Shown: positions 1 through 10,200 of the stretch, piece by piece
Position numbering within the stretch: position 1 is the stretch's first letter
Layout: each line of letters begins with the position of its first letter
Source of the DNA: an uncultured Christensenella sp.
Lineage (GTDB): Bacteria; Bacillota; Clostridia; Christensenellales; UBA3700
Reading direction: 5' to 3'
NCBI GenBank assembly: GCA_910577845.1
Contig: CAJTNA010000001.1
Location: forward strand, 62,001-126,000
DNA: 64,000 nt
The notes under the pieces: generated by a model
Databases searched by the model: none
Told to the model about the DNA's origin: nothing
Seen by the model: only the letters and a program-made list of their open reading frames with translations
Translations under genes and position numbers: made by a program

Positions 1-237
1 ATCAACAGCGTGGTAAGGTACTCCACACATAGGTGCTTTTTCCTCAAGTCCACAATCTCTACCAGTGAGTGTTATGTCAAGAATTTGTGACGCCTTAATA
101 GCGTCCTCAAAAAACATCTCATAAAAATCACCAAGTCTAAAAAGCAATATCGCATCTTTATAACTTTCTTTTAAGTTTGTATAAAATTCCATCATTGGTG
201 AAAGTTTTTTGCCATTTTTTAAAGGTTTGCCTTTCAT
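1..237 (-). CDS. mutS: DNA mismatch repair protein MutS, N-terminal part only
   Basis: The 79 codons visible encode the start of MutS, the ATPase that recognises mismatches and small loops in newly replicated DNA. The mismatch-binding domain I is recognisable: residues 35-42 read LGDFYEMF, containing the Phe-x-Glu wedge that stacks on the mismatched base, followed by the conserved LTGRDCG and APMCGVPYHA segments. The rest of the protein lies beyond base 1. The ATG overlaps the stop of miaB by one base (TAATG), so the two are translationally coupled; miaB-mutS order is common in Clostridia. Confidence 0.96.
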   Translation of the reverse strand, partial: MKGKPLKNGKKLSPMMEFYTNLKESYKDAILLFRLGDFYEMFFEDAIKASQILDITLTGRDCGLEEKAPMCGVPYHAVD

Positions 238-1553
238 TATTTATCCTCCGTAATTGTCCCAAAAAGTGAGGCTGACTGTGAACGTGTGATAAAAACATTT
301 TTAAAGCTACCTATTAGTGATTTGTCACCACTAAATGTAACAAGTCTACCACAATCAGTTCTGCCACATAGTTGACCATTGTCTTTGATGTCCTCTACTA
401 AAACTCTGTAAACATTTCCTTCATAGTTTTTGCTTAAATCTTTAGTAATTTGATTTTGTAGTTTAATTAGTCTTTGTATTCTGTTAGATTTTATTTCATA
501 TGGTATTTGTTCCATTTCACTTGCGGGGGTACCTTTACGTGGTGAATATATATATGTAAAAGCACCGCTGAATCTAACAGTATTTACAATATCCATAGTA
601 TCCTCAAAATCTTGCTCGCTTTCGTTTGGAAAACCAACCATAATGTCTGTAGTTATTCCACAATGTGGCATTTTTTCTCGTATTTTTGATACTATTTCAA
701 GATATTTTTCTCTTGTATAATGTCTATTCATTGCCTTTAGTATATTGTTACTGCCCGACTGAATTGGCAAATGAATATTTTTACATAAAGTGTCATATTT
801 TGCAATTATATCAATAACTTTCTCATTTAAATCTTTTGGGTGTGATGTCATAAATCTAATTCTATGGTCACCTTCTATTTGAGCTAATCTCTCAAGCAGA
901 CCAGCAAAATCAATAGACTTATCTGCAAAATCATTACCATAAGAATTTACATTTTGACCAAGTAAAGTAATTTCTTTATATCCATTTTCAATCAAACTTT
1001 TACATTCCGCAATGATTGATTGAGGTTTTCTACTTCTTTCCCGTCCTCTAACATATGGTACTATGCAATAGGTGCAAAAATTATTGCAACCATACATAAT
1101 GTTGACCCACGCATTTGGCATTGAAGTACGTGTATATTCAATATTTTCAATTACTTCTGGTTTTTCATCAGTTGGAACGCAAATAGTTTTTTGATGCTTT
1201 TGTTGTAAATTAATGATTGCATTTTCAAGTGATTCCAAATTATTTGCACCTAAAATTATATCAATATAGGGATATTTTTTAAGCAATTCCTCAGCTTTGC
1301 CCTTTTGTCCGCTCATACAGCCTACAATTGCAATAATTAGCTTTGGATTTGCACGTTTTATCTTTTTTAGCTTGCCAATATGACCTAAAATCTTTTGTTC
1401 AGCAGTGTCACGAATACAACAGGTATTGAAAACAATAATATCAAAATTATTGTCTTCAGTTGAGGTGAATCCAAGTTTTTCTAAACTTTTTGCCAACCTT
1501 TCTGACTCGTGTACATTCATTTGGCAACCATATGTATTTATTTTGTAATGCAC
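237..1553 (-). CDS. miaB: tRNA-2-methylthio-N6-isopentenyladenosine synthase MiaB
   Basis: Radical-SAM methylthiotransferase that converts i6A37 to ms2i6A37 in tRNAs reading UNN codons. The N-terminal UPF0004 domain supplies three cluster-binding cysteines (C10 in YGCQMN, C45 or C46 in NTCCIRD, C79 in VGCMSG). The radical-SAM motif CNNFCTYC is near residue 156, and a TRAM RNA-binding domain occupies about residues 375-437. The length, 438 aa, is normal. The start is GTG at 1553, chosen because GGAGG stands five bases upstream; no ATG fits better. Transcribed together with mutS. Confidence 0.97.
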   Translation of the reverse strand: MHYKINTYGCQMNVHESERLAKSLEKLGFTSTEDNNFDIIVFNTCCIRDTAEQKILGHIGKLKKIKRANPKLIIAIVGCMSGQKGKAEELLKKYPYIDIILGANNLESLENAIINLQQKHQKTICVPTDEKPEVIENIEYTRTSMPNAWVNIMYGCNNFCTYCIVPYVRGRERSRKPQSIIAECKSLIENGYKEITLLGQNVNSYGNDFADKSIDFAGLLERLAQIEGDHRIRFMTSHPKDLNEKVIDIIAKYDTLCKNIHLPIQSGSNNILKAMNRHYTREKYLEIVSKIREKMPHCGITTDIMVGFPNESEQDFEDTMDIVNTVRFSGAFTYIYSPRKGTPASEMEQIPYEIKSNRIQRLIKLQNQITKDLSKNYEGNVYRVLVEDIKDNGQLCGRTDCGRLVTFSGDKSLIGSFKNVFITRSQSASLFGTITEDK

Positions 1554-1872
1554 AAAATCCTCCGATTGTGATTAATTTTAAAATTTTAGATTGTTAAGTA
1601 ACTATGTTTAACTAAAATAACCTAAAGTTGTTGAAAAGCGTGGTGAAACCACATTTTTCAGTGACAACGATAATTCAATTAAGGATGCCTTGATTTATCA
1701 AGGTAATGGTGTTTTCAACACCGTTACTAAATTTGATTTTGTCAAATTTAGCAACATTTAAATTATATATTATTTTTATTATTTTTTCAAGTGATTTTTA
1801 AAGTTTTGATATTATTTTTAAAATTTATAATAAATAATTAAAATAATCGCAAAATAATATTGAGGTAAAAAT
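1554..1872. other. Intergenic region with four tandem hairpins
   Basis: Gap between divergent miaB and the penicillin-binding protein gene. Four consecutive inverted repeats fill 1627-1750: (1) 1627-1668, a long interrupted stem capped by GTGG/CCAC; (2) 1688-1703, CCTTGA-TTTA-TCAAGG; (3) 1702-1728, a 12-bp stem around TTC; (4) 1728-1750, TAAATTTGA/TCAAATTTA. Stem 3 needs U-G and G-U pairs that exist only in a plus-strand transcript, so if this is RNA it is read toward the penicillin-binding protein. No known riboswitch was recognised. The remaining bases 1751-1872 are AT-rich and hold GAGGT just before the next ATG. Confidence 0.5.
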
Positions 1873-4005
1873 ATGAAAAAGGTTATTAAAATTACTGGAA
1901 TTACTTTATTAGCAATATTGGGATTGTTGTTGATAACTGCAATAATTGGTGTATCGTATTTTTTTATATCTACAAATGATTTGACATTAGATATAAATAA
2001 ATTAGACGGAAATTATAGAAATGTTCAAATTTTTGACAATAAAAACAATCAAATTTTGATAAAAAATAATAATTACACACCTATAAATGAGGTTTCGCCT
2101 TATATAATTGAAACTTTTGTCAGTGTTGAGGATAAGAGATTTTGGAAGCATAGAGGTATTGACATTCAAAGAATGTTGTCTGCAGTAGTTAAAAATATTA
2201 CAAGTGGTAGTTTAAAAGAGGGTGCATCTACAATAACACAACAGCTAATAAAAAATACACACCTGACTATTGACAAAACTTTTGATAGAAAACTTGACGA
2301 AATTAGACTTGCATTAAAGTTGGAAGAACAATTAAGTAAACAAGAAATTTTGGAAAAATATTTAAATAACTTGTATTTTGGTAGTGGTATTTATGGAGTT
2401 CACGATGCGTGCCTTGCTTTCTTTGATAAGCTTCCAGCTGATGTAAATCTAGCTGAAGCCACAATGCTTGTTGGAGTTGTAAAAAACCCTGCAAAAAACT
2501 CTCCACTTACAAATTATGATGGTGCAATTGCTAGACAAAAGGTAGTTTTTTCAGTTTTAAGTAATAATAAAACTTTTAACGCAGAAACGTTGAATAATGC
2601 TAAAAATTACAAAATTATTCTAAAAAACGGCTTAATTCATAATAAAATGTATAAATCTTTTCTAAATAACGCTATTTTTGAGAGTACTTTACTATTAGGA
2701 ATGGATGAAAAAGATATTGCAAGTAATGGTTATAAGATTGTAACATATATGGTTAAAGAAATACAAGAAAAAATGTTTAATGAGATGGAAAAGTATCCAC
2801 AAGAATACAATTATGTACGTGCAAGTATTGACAATAAAAGTATGGGGGTTACGTCATATGTATCCAACTTGGCATTAGCTGATAACAAAATTAGCCGTCA
2901 AGCTGGGTCACTTATGAAACCTTTTAGTGTGTACTTGCCTTGTTATGAAAATAAATTGATATATGGCTTATCGCAGATAGTTGACGAGCCAATAAATATC
3001 AATGGCTACTCACCTACAAACTTTAACAATGTTTATCACGGCAATGTTAGTGTTAAAGAAGCTGTAGCAAATTCTTATAATATTCCAGCGGTTAAATTGT
3101 TAAAGGAACTTGGTGTTGATACAAGTGTTCAATTTTTATCAAGATTTGGAATTTGCATTGACGAAAGATTTCAAAATTTATCTCTTGCATTGGGTACAAA
3201 TTCCATTTCACCTTTAAAAATTGCTTCTTGCTACTCTAGCATTGCAAATAATGGATATTATCAAGATGCTCAATTTATTAAACAGATTATTGATAAGGAC
3301 GGCACAGTTGTTTATAGACATAATGAAAATAAACAGCAAGTTATTGATAATGATATAAATTATCAAATGCTGGACAATTTGATTGAGGTCAGCAAAAGTG
3401 GTACTGGTAAAAAATTGAGTAATTTGCCTTATCAAATTGCTTGTAAAACTGGTACTGTTGCAAATGCTGAGGGAAAAAATACTGATGCGTGGTGCTGTGG
3501 TATAACTACAAGTGACACTTTTATTGCTTGGGACGGCTCTACAACTGAAAAGTTTTTACCATCTAATTATGGTGGTAGTGGTTACCCAACTATGAGCGTA
3601 AAAGATTATGCGGAATTTATTTATAAAGATAATAGGCCTAATGATTTTAACATTCCAGATAATATTGTACAATTAAAAGTAGATAAAAATAAACTAATTA
3701 ATGAAGGAATTGTACAAGCTATTAATGGTGACGATAAAATTGAAAGCATAAATGGTATATTTTCAATAAACAATTTACCTAAAGTTATATCTTATAATGT
3801 TGAATTTAATGTAAAAAATATGTTTTTTGAAGATATAATTGAGTTTTATGGTGAAAATGGATTTGAGTATAATATTTATGCAATGGAAAATGGTGAAAAG
3901 GTATTAATAAAAAGTGTAATTTGTAGTGGTGATATTATTAGAGTTATCTTGGAAAAACCACACATATTTAAACATTATGACTATTTTATTGAAATTGCAA
4001 AATAA
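1873..4005 (+). CDS. Class A penicillin-binding protein (transglycosylase/transpeptidase)
   Basis: Bifunctional peptidoglycan synthase anchored in the cell membrane. Residues 7-33 form the single N-terminal membrane segment. The glycosyltransferase-51 domain follows, with the catalytic Glu in VEDKRFWKHRGID (about residue 86) and GASTITQQLIKN. The transpeptidase domain has S346-LMK, S401-Y-N and K525-TGT as the three active-site motifs. The C-terminal 90 residues are an Asn/Ile-rich extension of unknown fold. Length 710 aa is typical of PBP1-type enzymes. GAGGT lies eight bases before the ATG. It is the only large plus-strand gene here; a bidirectional terminator follows. Which PBP1 paralogue it is cannot be decided. 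Confidence 0.95.
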   Translation: MKKVIKITGITLLAILGLLLITAIIGVSYFFISTNDLTLDINKLDGNYRNVQIFDNKNNQILIKNNNYTPINEVSPYIIETFVSVEDKRFWKHRGIDIQRMLSAVVKNITSGSLKEGASTITQQLIKNTHLTIDKTFDRKLDEIRLALKLEEQLSKQEILEKYLNNLYFGSGIYGVHDACLAFFDKLPADVNLAEATMLVGVVKNPAKNSPLTNYDGAIARQKVVFSVLSNNKTFNAETLNNAKNYKIILKNGLIHNKMYKSFLNNAIFESTLLLGMDEKDIASNGYKIVTYMVKEIQEKMFNEMEKYPQEYNYVRASIDNKSMGVTSYVSNLALADNKISRQAGSLMKPFSVYLPCYENKLIYGLSQIVDEPININGYSPTNFNNVYHGNVSVKEAVANSYNIPAVKLLKELGVDTSVQFLSRFGICIDERFQNLSLALGTNSISPLKIASCYSSIANNGYYQDAQFIKQIIDKDGTVVYRHNENKQQVIDNDINYQMLDNLIEVSKSGTGKKLSNLPYQIACKTGTVANAEGKNTDAWCCGITTSDTFIAWDGSTTEKFLPSNYGGSGYPTMSVKDYAEFIYKDNRPNDFNIPDNIVQLKVDKNKLINEGIVQAINGDDKIESINGIFSINNLPKVISYNVEFNVKNMFFEDIIEFYGENGFEYNIYAMENGEKVLIKSVICSGDIIRVILEKPHIFKHYDYFIEIAK

Positions 4006-4142
4006 ATTTGTAAGTAGAAGGTATATTTTTCTTAGCTATTTATACTTTATGTTTTAAAAGCTTAGATAAATTATGTATTAATTATTAAGATATGTAATTA
4101 TGTTTAATTGCTTGCCATAATTTAATAAAAGATAAATAAAAT

Positions 4143-4173
4143 AAAAATAAGCAAGAAATGCTTGCTTATTTTT
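4143..4173. terminator. Bidirectional intrinsic terminator
   Basis: Perfect 13-bp inverted repeat AAAAATAAGCAAG / CTTGCTTATTTTT with a five-base loop, giving a U-run on both strands. It separates the convergent penicillin-binding protein gene and the giant glucan synthase gene. Confidence 0.9.
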
Positions 4174-4263
4174 ATTTATAATATGATTTTGACTCATTTT
4201 GTAATAACAATAAATAATAACATTTTCAATATAAGAAAAAATAGTTATAATATAAATCTTAAA

Positions 4264-7200
4264 TTAATATTCAATTTGTATATTATACTCATTGATTTTA
4301 TTATCAATTTTTATAATATATTTACCATCTGTCAAAGATGTTGTATTATTGTTAATTGTGAATTTTTGTGTGCCATTATTTGTGATACTTATTTGAGCTG
4401 TATATTTTTCAAACTCTAATTTAATTGTATAATTTTGAATTGCAGTACAAGGTTTTATTATAATTTTGTTACTTTCAAAATTTATACCTAAAATATCATT
4501 TAATATAACTTTGTAAAACCAAGAACAACTACCAGTATACCAACTCCAACCACCCTCGCCAGTAAGATATACATCTGCACTTAAAACGAAAGGTTCATTT
4601 TTATAATTATTGCTAACTTTTGATATATTAATTGGATTAACCATTTTTAAAATATCTATTGCTTTTTCAATATCATATTTTGCTAGAGCTTTTATATACC
4701 AAGCAACAGCGTGAGTATATTGACCGCCATTTTCCCTAACACCCTCTGGATAATTTGATATATAACCATAATTCTTTTTATCATCAAATGGTGGTGCAAG
4801 CAATTTAACAATACATTTTTCCTTGTTCTCAAGTGTTGCTGAAAATACTAATGCGTGTTTAGCTTTTTCATCATCTGTAACACCGCTGATAGTTGCAAAT
4901 GCTTGACTTATTAAGTCAATTTTGCAATTATTACAATCTTCATTACCAAGCCACTCGCCGTCTTTTGTAAATGCCCTATTGTACCAGTTGCCATTCCAAG
5001 CTTTTTCAATACCAATCTTTAAATGATTTAAAGCCTTATCAAAATAGTTTTTATCACTTCGTGTAGCAAAAGCGTAAAATTGTTTTATTGCATAGTAACA
5101 GAACATACTTAACCATACGCTTTCACCATCAGTGTCATTACCAATATTGTTAAGTGCATCATTCCAATCGCCCTCACCAATTAAAAGCAAGCCATTCTTA
5201 CCAAATTTTAAAGCATTTTTAAAGGCTTTGATACAGTGGTTGTACAAGTTTTCGCTAATACTTGATTTTTCAAATGCTTTATATAAATCTCTTTGATTTT
5301 TTGGAATTTCTTCACTTTTTAAATAAGACACATCAATATTCAAAATGTCTTTATCACCAGTAAAATTTATATATTCCGCAGTAACATATGGTAAGAATAA
5401 TTTATCGTCACTAATTTTTGTGCGTACGCCTTCTGCATACCCGTGCCACCAGTGCAATACATCACCTTCAATAAATTGTCTTTCTGCACTTTTTAAAATG
5501 TGATTTTTCACATATTCTGGATTGCTATACATATATGCCAAGCAATCTTGTAACTGGTCACGGAATCCAATAGCACCACCAACTTGATAATAACCACACT
5601 TACTTGCAAGTCGTGCAGAATACGTTTGGTACATTAGCCAATTATTAAATAAACTATCAATTTCTGGTAAATCAGTTTTGATTTTTATTTTGTTTAGTGA
5701 ATCAAAATTGTCAAGCGTTTGTTTGATTTTATCTGCAATATTATCCTCAGTATACCCCTTGATAAAGTCATAATCGCAAGATACTACAATATAAATAATT
5801 TTATTTTCATTTGCAGATAAATCAAAGTTTGTTTGGTTGTGAACAATACTATTGATTTCAATTTTGCTAGTAAATTCGTTGTTTATAATTGATATAAAAG
5901 CATTTTTACCATTTTTGCAATTTGTTATAATTGTTACATTATTGTCATTTTTAATTGCAATATTTTTCTTTTCTCTATTAACGCCCAAAGCGACTTTTAA
6001 AGTCAAATCAAGTTTAGCACTTTTTGAGTAGTTATTTGTATTTTTTATATTAACTATATAAACTTTACTTTTACCATCATCAATAATACTTTCCATACAA
6101 TTTGCTTGTATACCATATGCGGAAAATACATAGTCAATGAAGCCTTGTCCATATTTTACATATCCACCACTAATAAAATTATTTAGCTTAATAACTTTAT
6201 TGTCAACATATAAAATTAATTGCTCACTTTCTATTTTGTCATAAGCTTCTCCACGCCATTCAGTTATTTTGTCATTGCGTGAGTTTCCAAAATAGGTAAA
6301 GCCCTCACCATTATTCGTAGCAACAAATCCGCCATATTTTCCAGCAATTACATTGGAAAATGGTTTTTTGGTTGGTGTTGTTAAAATATAATTTTTCCCC
6401 TCAAATCCACCATAAGTGTCCACAATATCAAATTGTGGCAATGGTATACTATCACCAGATGTAATAGGAATTTTATTTTGTTTTTTAATTATATTGCCAA
6501 TAATTATTTCACTATTAATTATTGTAAAAGCTACAGACCTTGCACTTTCGCAAACATCATTTTCTTTGCTAAAAATAACCTTTATATCCCAAAATTGTTC
6601 ACGAATTTGTTTAAAATTCCCACTAAGTTCACCTTTGCAGAATATTGTATAATCTCCACAAAGCGGTTTTAATATTCTCAATGATTTTAAAAGCAAATTA
6701 AATAATGTTACATCTAAAGTATTTAGATAAATAATATTTTCCTCAATATTAATTCCATTCTTATGCAAAATTTGAACAATTTCTGCATTTTGCTTGTGTT
6801 CTAAACTTGTTTCACTATAACTTCCGTATTTAAGTTTTGTAGCAAGTTTTGTCAAGAAATCATAACTATTATTGCCAGCAAATATCTTTCGTATAGCCGA
6901 TAATGTTGGTAATTTTGCAGAATAAATTAAATTATACACTGCTTTTTTGTCATTAATCTGTGAGAGTTTGTTTGTAAGTTCGCTATAGCTTTCTGAGTAT
7001 ATCAGTACTTGATAATATTCAAAATTATCCATTTTTGAAGTATTTACATTGCAATTATAAGTGAAAAATGGATAAACTACATCACCAAAAGAATTATCAA
7101 ATTCCTTTTCATTAAAGGTGATTTTACCAGTAGTTATATCATAACAATTACTTTTATTAGTTTCAAATATAACATTATCCAAACCGATTATTTTAATTGC

Positions 7201-10200
7201 AACAAACTTTTTAGTTTCACCTTTACGTCTATAAATGATTGTATGGTCATCATATTTACTTGTGGTTATAAACATATCTTTAAAAGCTGGATGAGCAATG
7301 TAGTCGTCCTCATTTAATAAAGAGATATTGCCATATCCACGTACATTTATATTGTCAAAGCTACTACAATTAATATCAAATTTTCTCACTTCACCATTTA
7401 GGCAATTAGGAATATAAATTTCTTCTACTATTCCACGAGTTTTGTTTGCATACATAACTTTTTCGGCATCTATACTAAATGTGTAATCGTCTGTTGCCTC
7501 AAATTCGGGATAATATCCAACTTTTTCGTCATTATTAGAATCATAAATTTCATTTTTTAATCCAAAGTCATCAAAAGTATGGTGGTACTTAACTATATTA
7601 GTATTATAAATGCAACTCAAGTTATCACCAAAGCTATTAAAGTAACTTGTATATTTACCATTAGTCAGTATTCCAAAAGCATTTTTGTCATCTGAATGAT
7701 AATTTGTCTTTTCAAATTTATCATATATAAAGTCTTCTTTTGGCTTTTTAAAACTTCTTTCTTGAATCGTTTTTTCACTAAGCAGAATTTTACTGGCATT
7801 GATTTGTGGGTCACTTTCAAAATAAGCGGAAATATTGTTGCCACAAATTGCGTTAGTAATGCTTGCTAAAATCATTCCTTGGTGATGACTCATATATTGG
7901 TATATAATGTGTTTTCTTGAAGTAATATCAATTGCTTCATAAAAACCATATTCGCCAAAGCCACATTCTTTTTTAATATTAATTAAGTTTTTAACGCTTT
8001 CTTTTGCATTGATACGCAATGCCAAAGCACTTGCATATGGTGCTATAACACATCGATTTTTACTATTTCTTATAGCAAGTTCTCTCATACCAAAAGAAAA
8101 ATATTGATATTTTAAATTATCATCAAATTTATAGTATCCGCTTTCAGATATGCCCCATAAATTATTACATTTATTCTGTATTGCAAGCTTAACAACATTA
8201 TTTTCAGTTTGATAAAGCAAAGAATTTTTTGGTGCTCTAATAAATATGTTTGGTAATAAATACTCAAACATTGTTCCGGACCAAGATACTAATGTGTTTC
8301 CGCCAAAGCCAACACAATCCCTAGATAAATTATCCCACGGCGTTGCATTTTGATAAAATGCGGAATACAAATAGTACAAAATTCTAGCTTCGCTTGCCAT
8401 TAAATCGTAATAATTATCAAAAGTTTGAGTACGAACATTGTAACCAATATGGAATAGATTTTTGTGCTTGTCAAGCAACTCATCTAAATTTATTTCATTT
8501 ATTAATTTTGTAACAATATCCACACCATATATAGAGTTTTTAATAATAAATTGACGTGCAACAATTAGACACGCAAGCATATTGCCATTATCAACAGAAG
8601 AGATATAAAATGGATAAGCTGGTGTTTTGTCCTCAACATTATACCAATTATAAAAGTTTCCATTGTATTTTTCTAGTCCCTCAAGCGTGTTTAATTTGCA
8701 AATTAATTTACGTTCAGCAGTAGCTTTATCAATTATTCCAAGTTCAAATGCACAAATCTCACTTAATAGTGAAAATCCAAGATTTGTTGGGGATGTGTAA
8801 GCAGATTTCCCGCCAAAAGGGCGAATTTGTATATTATCTGTAACCAATTCACTACTATTTTGTATTTCAAAATATTTATAAGTGCGTTTTGCTACTTCAA
8901 GCAAAAATTCTTTTTCACCTTTGGTAATTGTATCTTCCTCAATCTCTTTTAAAGAAGTTACATATAAACAAAGTGCAAGTGCGATAAAAATAGCACAATA
9001 ACCTACTACATAAATATTGTTTATAAATATAATACTCAAAGCAAGCATTACTACACTTGGTGGCAGAATAAATTTGCAATAATTATTAAAGCTGTTTTTG
9101 GTTTGTGTTTGACTGAATGTTGTCCAAGTCAGCCTATTGGTCTTTGGTAAAATCAGGCATATTAGTGTATCTATAGCAACTAAAATATTGTTTACTGCAT
9201 ACAATGGTAGGATAAAGAAAGATACTACCATATCTAGTAATGTTCCTAATAGCTTTTTAACTACAAAAATAGGTCTAATATTGTGCCTAGTACCATCAAT
9301 TGTAATTAACATCCTTATAAAATATTCAGTAAAAAATCCAATTAAAAATGGCACAAAATTAAATAAATTACCTGTAAGCATTGTTGCTAACAATGACATT
9401 AATAATGTCAATTTAGAAAAACCGCTAATAATATTTAACAAAATAATATGGTCATATATAGGTGGTTTATTTAAATTTTTCACTTGTTTATTATCATTTT
9501 TAATTTTATTTTTTATAAAGCCACCAAGTAATAAATCACCCTTAAACCATCTATTATGTCTTGCTAGTTCTGATGGTATTGAGTTTGGTGCATTTTCAAA
9601 TGCTACTTCTGGCAGTTCACCAGTTTTTAGCACACTGCCCTCAATTATATCGTGGCTTAGTATTCTGTTTTGTGGGAATAGATTTTGTAATTTTGTATAA
9701 AAAGGCTCTAGTCTAAATATACCTTTACCACAAAAAATGCCTTTGCCAAAATAATTATAATAAAATGAATTAGTAGGCAAATAACGTGAATATCCACAGC
9801 TAAAATTGTATTTTTTGCCGTAAATCGTATTCATTGAATATAAATCGTATTTTGTTTTAAAAGTCATTAAATCATATTGTTTGTTTAATGGATGAATCAT
9901 TCTACAAATACTATTTAAAATTGTATTTGGTATTAAACTATTATCGTCATCAAGAGTGGCAATAAAGGTTGGTTTTTGAATATTTTCACGCATTACATAG
10001 GAAAATTTACTATTGTCGTTATTCATTAAAAGCTCGCACAAGTCAAGTATTGCACCACGTTTACGCTCAAAGCCAGTATAATATTTACCTTGTTTTACTC
10101 TGCGTCTTACAAATACATTTATGTCCTCATAACTTGCAAGCTTTCCCCAAAATCTTTTGTTTAATTGTTCGTCACTTTCCTCAACTTCTTTATTAGATTT

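Noticed and set aside
1561..1872. CRISPR-like array before the penicillin-binding protein gene
   Set aside because: The hairpins differ in sequence and there are no repeated units with spacers.
2303..2506. Minus-strand 67-codon frame inside the penicillin-binding protein gene
   Set aside because: Shadow of the coding frame; low-complexity Gln/Leu and no ribosome site.
9137..9700. Plus-strand 187-codon frame inside the glucan synthase gene
   Set aside because: Antisense of membrane-helix coding sequence, so it looks hydrophobic; no ribosome site or promoter.
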